Assembly: GCA_937958105.1 (NCBI GenBank)
Contig: CALFXJ010000061.1
Location: 124,001-188,000 of the forward strand
Direction of reading: 5' to 3'
DNA length: 64,000 nt
Origin: an uncultured Cellvibrio sp.
GTDB taxonomy: Bacteria; Pseudomonadota; Gammaproteobacteria; Pseudomonadales; Cellvibrionaceae
Made by a program: the position numbers and the translations under genes
The notes under the pieces: generated by a model
The model's database searches: none
The model's input: the letters and a program-made list of their open reading frames with translations, nothing else
What the model was told of the DNA's origin: nothing
Shown: in pieces, positions 17,972 to 25,950 of the stretch
Layout of the letters: each line of letters opens with the position of its first letter
Numbering within the stretch: the first letter of the stretch is position 1

Positions 17972-18514
17972 ATGCAGAACGAAAACAACCTGATCTGGAT
18001 TGATCTGGAAATGACCGGCCTTGATCCGGATAAAGATGTGATTATTGAAATCGCTACCCTGGTCACCGATGCCGATCTGAATATCCTTGCGGAAGGTCCC
18101 ACCTATGCAGTCCACCAGCCGGACAGCATCCTCGATACCATGGATGAGTGGAACACCAACCAGCACGGGAAATCCGGCCTGACCCAGCGCGTACGTGAAA
18201 GCAAGATCAGCCCCGCCCAGGCGGAGGCGGATACTATTGCCTTCCTCGAGCAGTGGGTGCCAAAAGGTAAGTCGCCCATCTGTGGCAACTCCATCTGCCA
18301 GGACCGCCGGTTCCTCGTGCGCGGCATGCCCAAGCTGGAAGCCTATTTCCACTATCGCAATCTGGATGTGTCCACCATCAAAGAGCTTGCTCGTCGCTGG
18401 CGCCCGGATGTGCTGGCCGGAGTGAAAAAATCCAGTGCGCATTTAGCGCTTGATGACATCAAGGATTCCATTGCCGAACTGCAGCACTATCGCGCCACCT
18501 TCTTCAATCTTTAA
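17972..18514 (+). CDS. orn: Oligoribonuclease
   Basis: The 180-residue 3'-5' exonuclease degrades two- to five-nucleotide RNAs and the pGpG left from cyclic-di-GMP hydrolysis. The DEDDh catalytic set is visible: [10 protein letters not shown] (D and E), the middle Asp in CQDRRF, and the HLALDDI stretch with His and Asp near residue 160. Length and sequence are standard. The nearby HD-GYP enzyme, which makes pGpG or GMP, is a functional neighbour although not an operon partner. The gene is followed by a short GC hairpin and a REP-like element. Confidence 0.98.
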   Translation: MQNENNLIWIDLEMTGLDPDKDVIIEIATLVTDADLNILAEGPTYAVHQPDSILDTMDEWNTNQHGKSGLTQRVRESKISPAQAEADTIAFLEQWVPKGKSPICGNSICQDRRFLVRGMPKLEAYFHYRNLDVSTIKELARRWRPDVLAGVKKSSAHLALDDIKDSIAELQHYRATFFNL

Positions 18515-18524
18515 GTCATATTCA

Positions 18525-18541
18525 CGCGGCGAAACGCCGCG
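18525..18541. terminator. GC-rich hairpin after orn
   Basis: CGCGGCG and CGCCGCG form a perfect 7-bp stem around AAA, eleven bases after the orn stop codon. There is no T run, so termination may need Rho or the hairpin may only stabilise the 3' end. Confidence 0.4.
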
Positions 18542-18556
18542 CTCATCGCTTCTACC

Positions 18557-18590
18557 GTAGGTCGGATTAGCGCAACGCGCGTAATCCGAC
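18557..18590. repeat. REP-like palindromic element, single copy
   Basis: GTAGGTCGGATTAG and its partner CGTAATCCGAC flank a GC core, forming a stem (GTCGGATTA/TAATCCGAC) with a short loop. The same family occurs three times at 28600-28767. The GTAGGTCGGATTAGC form is a familiar dispersed palindrome of gammaproteobacteria, usually intergenic. This copy sits between orn and the decayed chemotaxis cluster. Confidence 0.8.
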
Positions 18591-18731
18591 ATCCCCTCAA
18601 AAAAGATCCACCAAAAAAACCATCTGCCTTCACTACAAAATCCCAAATCTCCACCACACAAATACCCAAAAAAATGCGCAACCCTTGTCTATACTGCCTG
18701 TAATATTTAATAACCTTGAGATAAATCCGAC

Positions 18732-19322
18732 GTGCCTCATACCTCACCACATCCACAGGGACTGCAGCAAAAACCGCACGACGCGAAGTCGCGCCTGCAG
18801 CAGGTTGATAATCTGCACACTCTGTTGCTGCAGCACATGGTTCAGGGTGTGTTCTGTGTAGAAGCTGACGGCCGCGTCAGATTTATCAATCCTGCAGCAG
18901 AAAATATTATTGGCTATGCCAGCGACTCAGTAGCCGGAACAAAATTGCATCCACTGATTCATCACCACTACCGCAACGGCAATGAATATCCGGAGTGTGA
19001 ATGCCCTCTGTATCTCACCTTGAAAGATGGCAAGACCCGGCATATTAATGATGAGCTTTTCTGTGCCGATGGAACGCCGATTGATGTGGATTACGTGGTG
19101 GCGGCCATTAAAGCGGATGACAAAATTACCGGGGCAATAGTTCTGTTTAACGACACCGCCCTGGCCCGCAAACAACAGGCCCTGCTGGAGCAGCGCGAAT
19201 TAAGTCTTGCCCAGGCTCAATCTCTCGCGCAGTTAGGCAGCTGGCGCTTTGATGTGGAGCAGCAGAGTCTGGAATATTCCGATGAATGCTATCGCATCCT
19301 CGGCTGGCCCTCCGGCACTTGA
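18732..19322 (+). pseudogene. PAS-domain protein remnant, truncated by deletion
   Basis: From GTG 18732 the frame gives 196 residues. A complete PAS domain (about 30-145; VEADGRVRFINPAAENIIGYA, then the PAC-like DKITGAIVLFNDTAL) and a short linker precede a second PAS domain. That domain breaks off after about 30 residues at DECYRILGWPSGT, with a stop immediately after. The bases that follow (from about 19316) encode the middle of CheW in another frame. The simplest reading is one deletion that removed the rest of this sensor, any intervening genes and the start of cheW. The fragment could still be expressed as a PAS-only protein. No output domain remains. Confidence 0.75.
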
Positions 19323-19738
19323 CGCCGGATTTTATCCGCGGTGTTATCAACCTGCGTGGTGCAGTGGTTCCGGTGATAGATTTATCCACGCGTTTCTGGA
19401 ACAAGCCAAGCCAGCTTAACCCACGCAGCTGCATTGTGATTCTGGAGCTGCAGTATCGCGACCTTTCGCTGGTCGTCGGGGTGATTGTGGACGCTGTCAT
19501 TGCTGTGCTCGATATTGCTGCTGACAATATCGAGCCGCCGCCCGCGTTTGGTACCGGCATTACACCCGAGTGTATTGCCGGCATGGGCAAGCTGGACGAT
19601 GAATTTATTATCATCCTCAACGTCGATAAAGTGCTGTCGATGGATGATATCTCTCTGTTGCAGGGTGCCGGCACCGAGAGTAAGGAGACCGAACAGCACG
19701 AATCACAGGATGTAAAAGCCGATGACCGGCGCAATTAA
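19316..19738 (+). pseudogene. cheW: CheW remnant lacking its N-terminus
   Basis: The frame reads LTPDFIRGVINLRGAVVPVIDL, the conserved CheW core, through to a normal C-terminus (GMGKLDDEFIIILNVDKVL). About 135 of the usual 165 or so residues remain. The N-terminal strand region before TPDFIRG is missing and no native start codon survives; the ATG at 19286 belongs to the fused PAS sequence out of frame. CheW couples chemoreceptors to CheA. Its 3' end overlaps the start of the cheR remnant by 17 bases, the overlap of an intact operon, so the deletion lies only upstream. Confidence 0.85.
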
Positions 19739-20194
19739 CCCGCAACAGATCAGCGCCGGACTGGTAAATGTGCCGCTTAATCAACCGGAGTTTCTCAAAC
19801 TCCAGCAGCTCATTCATGCCATCGCCGGCATTCATATGACCGAGGCAAAAAAGCCGTTGATATCGGGGCGCCTCTACCGGCGCCTGCGGCATCATCGGCT
19901 GAATTCCTACGCGGATTACTTATCGCTGCTGGCCCGGGACCAGAACGAGCTGAAGATTGCCGTCGACTTACTCACTACCAACGAAACCCATTTTTTTCGC
20001 GAACCAAAGCACTTTGCCTGGCTGCAACAGCAGGTGTTGCCGGCTGTTTCCCGCCACCAGAAATTCCGCTCGCCCGCCTGCTGGAAAAATTAAAGCCCGG
20101 CGGCTATCTGGTGATCGGTCATTCGGAAACCCTCTACGGTATGTTTTCCGAATTAAAGCCACTGGGGCCTTCGATTTATCAGAAGATGGGTTAA
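19722..20194 (+). pseudogene. cheR: CheR methyltransferase remnant with internal deletion and frameshift
   Basis: The first 124 codons (19722-20093) encode the CheR N-terminal helical domain and the start of the catalytic domain, with LLTTNETHFFREPKHFAWL conserved. At about 20060 the frame loses homology and stops. Immediately after, in another frame, come the last CheR residues LLEKLKPGGYLVIGHSETL through IYQKMG and a stop at 20194. Roughly 100 or more residues, including the S-adenosylmethionine-binding core, are absent. The product cannot be a working receptor methyltransferase. Confidence 0.88.
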
Positions 20195-20197
20195 GTA

Positions 20198-20222
20198 AAC
20201 AGCCGGTCGATGACCGGCTGTT
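20198..20222 (+). terminator. Strong hairpin after cheR remnant
   Basis: AACAGCCGGTC and GACCGGCTGTT form a perfect 11-bp stem with a 3-base loop, four bases after the cheR stop. The T tract is short (CAGTGG follows), but position and stability fit the old operon terminator. It also faces the end of the minus-strand dehydrogenase gene at 20261. Confidence 0.55.
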
Positions 20223-20260
20223 CAGTGGTGAGAGTATTGCAGTAATCTCGTGCAGTTGCG

Positions 20261-21559
20261 CTAAGGATTGCGCACTACTCGCCAGATCGTATTCGAAAGA
20301 TCATCCGCTACGATCAGTGCACCGCGCGGGTCCACGGTTACCCCGACCGGGCGGCCCCGGGTTTTTCCATCTTCTCCGCGAAAGCCGGAAACGAAATCAA
20401 CCGGTTGGCCTGTGGGGCGGCCGTTGCTGAAGCGAACGAAGCTCACCCGGTAGCCCACTGGGTCTGCGCGATTCCAGCTGCCGTGCTCGCCGACAAATAC
20501 ACCTTCAGCAAATTCGGGTCCCATCACCTCGCTGGAGAATGCCAGCCCCAGGGCCGCTACGTGTGAGCCGAGGCTGTAATCCGGCGTGATGGTTTGGGCC
20601 ACCTTATCCGGGTTTTCCGGTTTTACCCGAGGGTCAACATTCTTGCCCCAGTAAGCCCAGGGCCAGCCATAGAAGCCACCTTCCTGCACGGACGTCAGGT
20701 AGTCCGGCACCAGATTAGGCCCGAGTTCATCCCGCTCATTGACCACAGCCCATAAGGTGCCGGTGCCCGGTTGAATCGCCAGTGCAGTAGGATTGCGTAA
20801 GCCCGTGGCGTAGGGTTTATAGGCTCCCGTCTGAGCGTCGATCTGCCACACCATGGCCCGATCTACTTCTGCAACCATGCCGCGTTCGGTGATGTTGCTG
20901 TTGGAGCCAATACCAACGTAAAGAAATCGTCCGTCTTCACTGGCAGTGAGTGCCTTGGTCCAGTGGTGGTTAATCGCCGAGGGCAGGTCCACCAGTTTTT
21001 GCGGCGCACCGCTGGCGCGGATCTGACCTTCTTCATAATCAAAGCGGACCAGCGCATCCTGATTGGCGACGTAGAGATTGTTGCCTATCAGGGCGAGGCC
21101 ATAGGGTGCGTTGAGATTTTCGGCAAATATGCCTTGTTGTTCATACACACCATCGCCATCAGCGTCGCGCAGCAGCGTCAGCCGGTTGCCACTGGGTACT
21201 GATGTGGTGCCTTTGGATTTAATAAAGCCGGCGATTACATCCTTGGGTTTGAGCGCCGGTGCGTTACCGCCGCGGCCTTCCGCCACGAGGATATCGCCGT
21301 TGGGCAGCACCAGTGTCTGGCGGGGAATCAGCAGGTCCGTGGCAATGGCGGTGATGGTATATCCCTCCGGCACCACGGGCATCCGGTCGCCCCATTCAGC
21401 GGGCTCGGCAATTGTCATGTTTGGCAGCAGGCCCCGCTGCGGTTCAGGCAGATTGATGTTCGAGCCGTATTGAACGGGATCAGTGTCTTTACTGCCGCAG
21501 CCGCTCAGCATCACCAATGCCGCTGTCCATAAAATTGCGCATACATTCAGTCTGTTCAT
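20261..21559 (-). CDS. PQQ-type sorbosone/glucose dehydrogenase-like lipoprotein
   Basis: With ATG at 21559, preceded by GGAGGTGCC, the product is 432 residues. A lipoprotein signal ends in LVMLSGC (Cys about 20). The body is a beta-propeller of the soluble glucose or L-sorbosone dehydrogenase family: GDILVAEGRGG, RDADGDGVYE, LNAPYGLALIG, GLRNPTALAI, GGFYGWPWAYWG and GEHGSWNR. Such quinoproteins oxidise sugars or sugar aldehydes in the periplasm. An upstream extension of the frame exists but overlaps the DUF2231 gene out of frame and lacks a signal, so it was rejected. It overlaps the DUF2231 gene stop by ATGA, forming a two-gene operon, a pairing also seen elsewhere. Substrate unknown. Confidence 0.88.
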   Translation of the reverse strand: MNRLNVCAILWTAALVMLSGCGSKDTDPVQYGSNINLPEPQRGLLPNMTIAEPAEWGDRMPVVPEGYTITAIATDLLIPRQTLVLPNGDILVAEGRGGNAPALKPKDVIAGFIKSKGTTSVPSGNRLTLLRDADGDGVYEQQGIFAENLNAPYGLALIGNNLYVANQDALVRFDYEEGQIRASGAPQKLVDLPSAINHHWTKALTASEDGRFLYVGIGSNSNITERGMVAEVDRAMVWQIDAQTGAYKPYATGLRNPTALAIQPGTGTLWAVVNERDELGPNLVPDYLTSVQEGGFYGWPWAYWGKNVDPRVKPENPDKVAQTITPDYSLGSHVAALGLAFSSEVMGPEFAEGVFVGEHGSWNRADPVGYRVSFVRFSNGRPTGQPVDFVSGFRGEDGKTRGRPVGVTVDPRGALIVADDLSNTIWRVVRNP

Positions 21560-21984
21560 CTGGCACCTCCTGTGTGGCAACCGGTGAGGCCGATCCAGGC
21601 TGTGACCAGGATGAGAAGTGTAACGATGACGGAGAGTATAAGGCTTTCCGGCATGGTGGCCCAGGCATCTTTCGCATGCACCAGTGCATTGATAAAACCC
21701 ACAATCCAGGTGATCAGCAAAAGCAGCGGATAAATAAAGGCGTATCTGTGACGGCCCGGCACACGAAACCATTCGATAATCGCGCAGAGCAGCGTCAGGC
21801 CGGTGAACACCAGCGCGCCGGCAATCAACCAGGAGGCAAAGTTATTCCATTGAATCTGATAGCTGGATGAGTACGCGAGATCACTGAGTAATGCGCCAAG
21901 AAAAAGCGGCACAGCGCTGGAGAGAAACAGGGAATGAAGCGGATGAAGCGTCGCTGGGTAGGTTCGATCAACGGTAGCTGTCAC
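21556..21984 (-). CDS. DUF2231-type membrane protein
   Basis: A GTG at 21984 with AGGAGG seven bases upstream gives 142 residues. Four hydrophobic segments are visible (LFLSSAVPLFLGALL, WLIAGALVFTGLTLLCAII, YPLLLLITWIVGFI, LILSVIVTLLILVTAWIGL), and the PATLHPLHSLFLS start fits DUF2231. An earlier ATG at 22170 would add 62 residues across a hairpin with a T run and is less likely. Members often accompany haem or quinone redox enzymes, and here the partner is the PQQ-type lipoprotein. It may be the membrane anchor or electron acceptor, an inference. Confidence 0.78.
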   Translation of the reverse strand: MTATVDRTYPATLHPLHSLFLSSAVPLFLGALLSDLAYSSSYQIQWNNFASWLIAGALVFTGLTLLCAIIEWFRVPGRHRYAFIYPLLLLITWIVGFINALVHAKDAWATMPESLILSVIVTLLILVTAWIGLTGCHTGGAR

Positions 21985-22053
21985 GATAGTTCCTCCTGAT
22001 AAATGGTCCTCAATGTATTCGCCCGGAGAGAAAAATGATTCCCGCAGGATGAA

Positions 22054-22081
22054 AACCTGTGCCAACAGGCGCAGGTTTTTT
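22054..22081 (+). terminator. Orphan intrinsic-terminator hairpin
   Basis: AACCTGTGCC (22054-22063) pairs with GGCGCAGGTT (22068-22077), with one G-T wobble and a 4-base loop, followed by six T (22076-22081). It is a good rho-independent terminator on the plus strand, but no plus-strand gene precedes it. On the minus strand it is flanked by AAAAAA and followed by TTTTC, so it could also attenuate the DUF2231 operon leader. Confidence 0.5.
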
Positions 22082-22277
22082 GGCCACCTGTTTTGACGAG
22101 CTTGGTCACGATATTTTTCGACAAGCGCTGCAGGTAAAAATTCGTCGTTTTGGTGGGGCTGGGTCTCCAACGCACATAAGGAAGCGCCGCGACGCGCAGG
22201 TGCGCGGGAGACAAGGGTTTAACGTGACGAGGTTACAGATACAGCAGATGAGAGAGTTTTGCCGTGTGAGCGTAACA

Positions 22278-22307
22278 AGATAAACCCGACGTTAGCCGGG
22301 CTTATCT
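22278..22307 (-). terminator. Probable terminator of outer-membrane protein gene
   Basis: AGATAA-A-CCCG and CGGG-C-TTATCT pair around an 8-base loop, just beyond the stop of the minus-strand gene at 22320. One internal mismatch and no long T run make it moderate at best. Confidence 0.4.
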
Positions 22308-22319
22308 GAAAAGACGGGA

Positions 22320-23168
22320 TTAAAAACGCAGACTGATGCCCAAGGTGTAGATATCCACTGAATCGTCGGTTATGTATTCTGCATTGATACTGACGTTTTC
22401 GGTGAAAAACTTTCTTGTACGCAGCAGGAAGCTATCATCAACAGCACTGGTATCAACATAATTGTAGCCGGCTCCAATGCTGAAGCTGGAATCAAAATAG
22501 TAATCACTGATGATGCTGAAGCTATCGTAGTTAGCATTATTACGGTAGTCACCTTCAATATTGACTGCATTACCACTCCAGTCAAAAACATATTTGGCGT
22601 TCAGATTCCAGTGATCATCAAGATCTACATCTTCATAAAATGTAGACCAGACCAGTAATCCGTCGACCGGTGTAATTCCCAGGGATCCATGCCAGCTGCT
22701 GTCTCTATTACTTGCTTGCGAAGTGGGAAGTTCAATATCAGTGGTTCCGTCGGTGTTAAGCGATGAGACAGTAAAGCGAGATTCGACGTCATGGCGAGTC
22801 ACACCCGCAGCGATATAGAAGATGCTGTTGGGGATGAAGATTTCGACATCAGCGTTAATGACTTCCTGAGTATAAGATGCCTCGTGTCGGTAGCTGCCGT
22901 AACTATAGCTTTGATCACCGTCCCGATGAGAGTAGCTGAGGCTGACGTTATTGGCTTTTTCCAGAAAAGCCGCTTCAGCCAAAGGATGATTTGCTGTCTT
23001 GACGGGTGAAAAATAGTAAGTTCCGCGGACAGCCCCCACATGATCCGGGGAGTCAATAATCTCCATACGGGTATATGCGAGGTCGATTTCGGAACGGTAG
23101 GTTTGGGCGAGGGAAAGGTCCGCAGCAAGTACAAGGGCAATGGCCGGACCTAACAGATAACTGCGCAT
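22320..23168 (-). CDS. Putative outer-membrane beta-barrel protein (porin-like)
   Basis: The 282-residue protein has a signal peptide (MRSYLLGPAIALVLAADLSLAQ). A succession of alternating amphipathic strands follows (YRSEIDLAYTRMEI, NVSLSYSHRDGDQ, FYIAAGVTRHD, FSIGAGYNYVD). It ends in TLGISLRF, with the terminal Phe typical of BAM substrates. I would place it with putative porins of about 280 residues, but no specific family is certain. It sits alone, between the DUF2231 operon and the sugar-oxidation cassette, all on the minus strand. Because the cassette ends in a strong terminator at 23259-23281, it probably has its own promoter. Confidence 0.75.
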   Translation of the reverse strand: MRSYLLGPAIALVLAADLSLAQTYRSEIDLAYTRMEIIDSPDHVGAVRGTYYFSPVKTANHPLAEAAFLEKANNVSLSYSHRDGDQSYSYGSYRHEASYTQEVINADVEIFIPNSIFYIAAGVTRHDVESRFTVSSLNTDGTTDIELPTSQASNRDSSWHGSLGITPVDGLLVWSTFYEDVDLDDHWNLNAKYVFDWSGNAVNIEGDYRNNANYDSFSIISDYYFDSSFSIGAGYNYVDTSAVDDSFLLRTRKFFTENVSINAEYITDDSVDIYTLGISLRF

Positions 23169-23258
23169 GAAAATCTCCTTTAAAATTTTACTCCTGACAT
23201 TATTGGCTCATTCGAGCGGTGCGCAGTCTATCCTCATACCAATCAATTGTCATGCAGT

Positions 23259-23281
23259 AAAAAAGGGCGCTTTATGCGCCC
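23259..23281 (-). terminator. Intrinsic terminator of sugar-oxidation cassette
   Basis: On the minus strand GGGCGC, a 5-base loop and GCGCCC are followed by six T. It lies about 19 bases after the stop of the TIM-barrel gene (23300). Confidence 0.85.
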
Positions 23282-23299
23282 TTGAGAGTCCGTGTCAAA

Positions 23300-24166
23300 T
23301 CACTTGTTCATTTCCGCAATAACTTTCTGCAAACCCTTCAGCGAAGCCTCAACGCTCTGCATCGGCGTCATACCTTCCGGGTAAACCTCCTGCTCAACCA
23401 CCAGCCATAACGTGCCGCCGACAGTGCGGTTTGCGGTGATCAGTGATTTCCAGTCAGTGGTGTCCTGGCCGATGATGGGGTGTTCGGTGTTACCTTCCGC
23501 CGGTGCGGCAGCTTTATAGTGAGTGGTAATAGTGCGGCCAGGATAGGCTTTGATGAAATCGATCGGATCTTTTCCGGCAGCTTCAGTCCAGCCCACGTCC
23601 TGCTGCAGGATCACTTCGGTGGAGGTGCCTTTGCCGATCACATCCCAAGGAGTTGCCCCAAATTTGCCGAGCATCTCGCCTTCATGGTTGTGATAACCGG
23701 TGTGCATACCGTGGGGTTTTAATTTTGCCTGGACGCGCTCAAGGTCAGCGGCAACTTCTTTTGCTCCCTCAGTTGTAAAAGCGCGATGATCCATGGGGAT
23801 AATCAGGTAATTACAGCCAATGGCTTTATAAAATGCGACAGTCTTATCAAAGTTTTCGTCGGAGAATTTGTCGAAGCCAACGTGAGCGCCTGAGGGCTTC
23901 AAGCCCAGTTTATCGAGAAATTTCTTCAGGCCTTTGGGATCATCAGCATAAGGACCGAAATTGCCCGCAAACTCCACGCCTTGAAAACCCATATCAGCGA
24001 GCTTTTTTAAGGTTCCTTCAAAGTCCGCCGCCACATCATCTTTGATGGACCAGAGTTGTACGCTCAGTTGTGGTGACGTAGGCGCGACATCGGCGGCGAA
24101 ACTGGCAGCGCTGGTGCTGGTAATAGCGGCCATGGCAAACACCTTGAGATAGGTTGAGAGTTTCAT
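23300..24166 (-). CDS. Periplasmic sugar isomerase/epimerase-like TIM-barrel protein
   Basis: The 288-residue protein has a Sec signal peptide (MKLSTYLKVFAMAAIT... ASFAA) and a xylose-isomerase-like TIM barrel. SVQLWSIKDD, MGFQGVEFAGNFG, LKPSGAHVG, TGYHNHEGE (probable metal ligands), ILQQDVGWTEAAG and VEQEVYPEG mark the barrel strands and metal site. Export is the notable feature, since most of this superfamily is cytosolic. It is the last gene of a cassette with a GMC oxidoreductase and a gluconate-dehydrogenase subunit 3 protein (gaps of 32 and 27 bases). Related exported proteins in such cassettes act on 3-keto sugars or glycosides; that role is inferred here. Confidence 0.82.
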   Translation of the reverse strand: MKLSTYLKVFAMAAITSTSAASFAADVAPTSPQLSVQLWSIKDDVAADFEGTLKKLADMGFQGVEFAGNFGPYADDPKGLKKFLDKLGLKPSGAHVGFDKFSDENFDKTVAFYKAIGCNYLIIPMDHRAFTTEGAKEVAADLERVQAKLKPHGMHTGYHNHEGEMLGKFGATPWDVIGKGTSTEVILQQDVGWTEAAGKDPIDFIKAYPGRTITTHYKAAAPAEGNTEHPIIGQDTTDWKSLITANRTVGGTLWLVVEQEVYPEGMTPMQSVEASLKGLQKVIAEMNK

Positions 24167-24198
24167 TATTGGCTTCCTTTATTGTGTTGCGTTAGGTT

Positions 24199-25923
24199 TT
24201 AAATTTTGCCGAGCTTTAATTGTTCTACTGCGTAATTGCATGCACGTGCGGTGAGCGCCATAAATGTCAGAGAGGGATTCTGCCAGGCACAGGAGGCCAT
24301 GCTGGCGCCGTCCGTCACAAACAGATTGGGCACATCATGCGTCTGATTATAGCCATTCAGGACCGAGGTTTTGGGATCTTTACCCATCCTTGCGGTTCCC
24401 ATTTCATGGATGGACAGCCCTGGTGGCCACTCTTCAATAAAACGCTTCACGTTTTTCAAGCCTGCCGATTCAAGCATCTCGGCCGCCGTATCGGCAATAT
24501 CATGCAGCATCTTGATGTCGTTATCCGAATAGCTGCACTCAATATGCAGCTGCGGCATTCCCCATTTGTCTTTTTTAGTGGGGTGCAGCGACACCTGGTT
24601 TTCATAACGGGGCAGCATCTCGCCGGAACCCCGCAGACCAAACCTCCACTCGCCCGCATTTCGTATGGCATTCTTGAACTCAACACCGAAACCATCTTTA
24701 GATGCAAACTGGTTCCATTGTTCCCGTGCGGCACCACCGGCAAACGAATAACCACGCAGGAAGTCGGCATCCTTGCGGGTGACGTTGCGAAAGCGCGGCA
24801 CATAGATACCGGTGGGGCGACGGCCCGAATAATATTCATCCTCAAAGCCGGGCACAGTGCCATTGGCGCCGGCACCGTACAGGTGATCCATCAGGTAGTG
24901 GCCGAGCACACCGGAGGAGTTTGCAATACCGGAAGGGAACGCCTCACTGATGGAATTGAGCATCAGGTGCGTGGTGCCTAAGGTGGATGCGCAGAGAAAG
25001 ATAACCCGCGCAAAATATTCACGGGTTTCCAGCGTTTCGCTGTCAATGACGCGCACGCCGGTGGCGCGGTTGGTTTTAGGATCGTAGATCACGCTGTGCA
25101 CAATGCTGTTGGTAGCAATCGACAGGTTGTTGGTCTTCAAAGCCGCCGGCAGGGTAGAACTCTGCGTCGAAAAATAGGCGCCGAAGGTACAGCCTTTCTG
25201 ACATTCATTGCGGGCCATACATTGATAACGTCCCTGCTCGATATGATGTGGAGCAGGTTTCGATAGATGCGCACAGCGCCCCATGATTAATTTTCGGTCG
25301 CTGTATTTTTTTTCGAACTTTGCTTTCAAATGTTTTTCTACCGCATTAAATTCAAAGGGCGGCAGAAACTTGCTGTCGGGCAATACGGGAATATTTTCTA
25401 CCGAACCGCTGATGCCGACATGGTGTTCTACATAATCGTACCAGGGCTCGACATCTTTATAGCGAATGGGCCAGTCTACACCGTGACCGTCTTTGGCATT
25501 AGCCGTAAAATCCAGATCGCTCCAGCGGTACGACTGGCGATGCCACAACAGGGATTTACCGCCCAGTTGATTGCCGCGTATCCAGCTGAAAGGTTTGTCG
25601 CTGGGTGTGCTGTAAGGATGGTCGCGATCGTTGGCGAAAAAGTGTTTGGTTGCATCATTGAACGCATAATTTTGTTTTTGAATATAGTACTGCTCTTCAA
25701 CTATCTGGTTTTCAATTTTTCCGCGGAACGGCATCTCCCAGGGTTTAACGCCTTCGCCGACATAATCCTTACGGTGTTCAACCGGGCGACCCCGTTCCAC
25801 CATCAGCGTCTTTAAACCTTGTTCGCACAGTTCTTTGGCTGCCCATCCGCCAGTAACGCCGGAGCCGACTATGATCGCATCGAATTTTTCCGGCGCCTGT
25901 TTGATGTGGATAGTTTTACTCAT
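24199..25923 (-). CDS. GMC-family FAD oxidoreductase, large subunit type
   Basis: The 574-residue protein starts with an FAD dinucleotide fold (FDAIIVGSGVTGGWAAKEL). It carries the GMC landmarks SWIRGNQLGGKSLLW and the C-terminal NLFVTDGASMASCAWQNPSLTFMALT. There is no signal peptide of its own. It resembles the catalytic subunit of glucoside 3-dehydrogenases and gluconate 2-dehydrogenases, whose small subunit (the next gene) can carry the export signal. The Cys-containing CQKGCTFGAYF segment (about 245) is usual in this branch. The cassette order is subunit 3, GMC, TIM barrel. The likely substrate is a sugar or glycoside hydroxyl; its identity cannot be read from sequence. Confidence 0.9.
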   Translation of the reverse strand: MSKTIHIKQAPEKFDAIIVGSGVTGGWAAKELCEQGLKTLMVERGRPVEHRKDYVGEGVKPWEMPFRGKIENQIVEEQYYIQKQNYAFNDATKHFFANDRDHPYSTPSDKPFSWIRGNQLGGKSLLWHRQSYRWSDLDFTANAKDGHGVDWPIRYKDVEPWYDYVEHHVGISGSVENIPVLPDSKFLPPFEFNAVEKHLKAKFEKKYSDRKLIMGRCAHLSKPAPHHIEQGRYQCMARNECQKGCTFGAYFSTQSSTLPAALKTNNLSIATNSIVHSVIYDPKTNRATGVRVIDSETLETREYFARVIFLCASTLGTTHLMLNSISEAFPSGIANSSGVLGHYLMDHLYGAGANGTVPGFEDEYYSGRRPTGIYVPRFRNVTRKDADFLRGYSFAGGAAREQWNQFASKDGFGVEFKNAIRNAGEWRFGLRGSGEMLPRYENQVSLHPTKKDKWGMPQLHIECSYSDNDIKMLHDIADTAAEMLESAGLKNVKRFIEEWPPGLSIHEMGTARMGKDPKTSVLNGYNQTHDVPNLFVTDGASMASCAWQNPSLTFMALTARACNYAVEQLKLGKI

Positions 25924-25950
25924 AAATCTGCTCAGTCGATGTCTGCGTTA

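Larger units (their letters stand above)
21985..22319. other. Intergenic region with orphan terminator-like hairpin
   Basis: This 335-base gap precedes the DUF2231 operon on the minus strand. It holds a terminator-like hairpin at 22054-22081 and the likely end hairpin of the outer-membrane protein gene at 22278-22307. Short frames on both strands across it have no protein-like features. The promoter of the DUF2231 operon should lie here. Confidence 0.4.

Noticed and set aside
19286..19322. ATG at 19286 as the true cheW start
   Set aside because: The 36 bases up to 19322 belong to the PAS gene in another frame; the first residues have no CheW similarity, so the frame is a deletion artefact.
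21560..21772. Upstream extension of the PQQ-type dehydrogenase frame
   Set aside because: It overlaps the DUF2231 gene in another frame and would hide the lipoprotein signal; ATG 21559 has GGAGG upstream and the 4-base overlap typical of operons.
21985..22170. Longer form of the DUF2231 protein starting at ATG 22170
   Set aside because: The extra 62 codons cross a terminator-like hairpin with a T run, and the GTG at 21984 has an ideal AGGAGG ribosome binding site and matches the family start.
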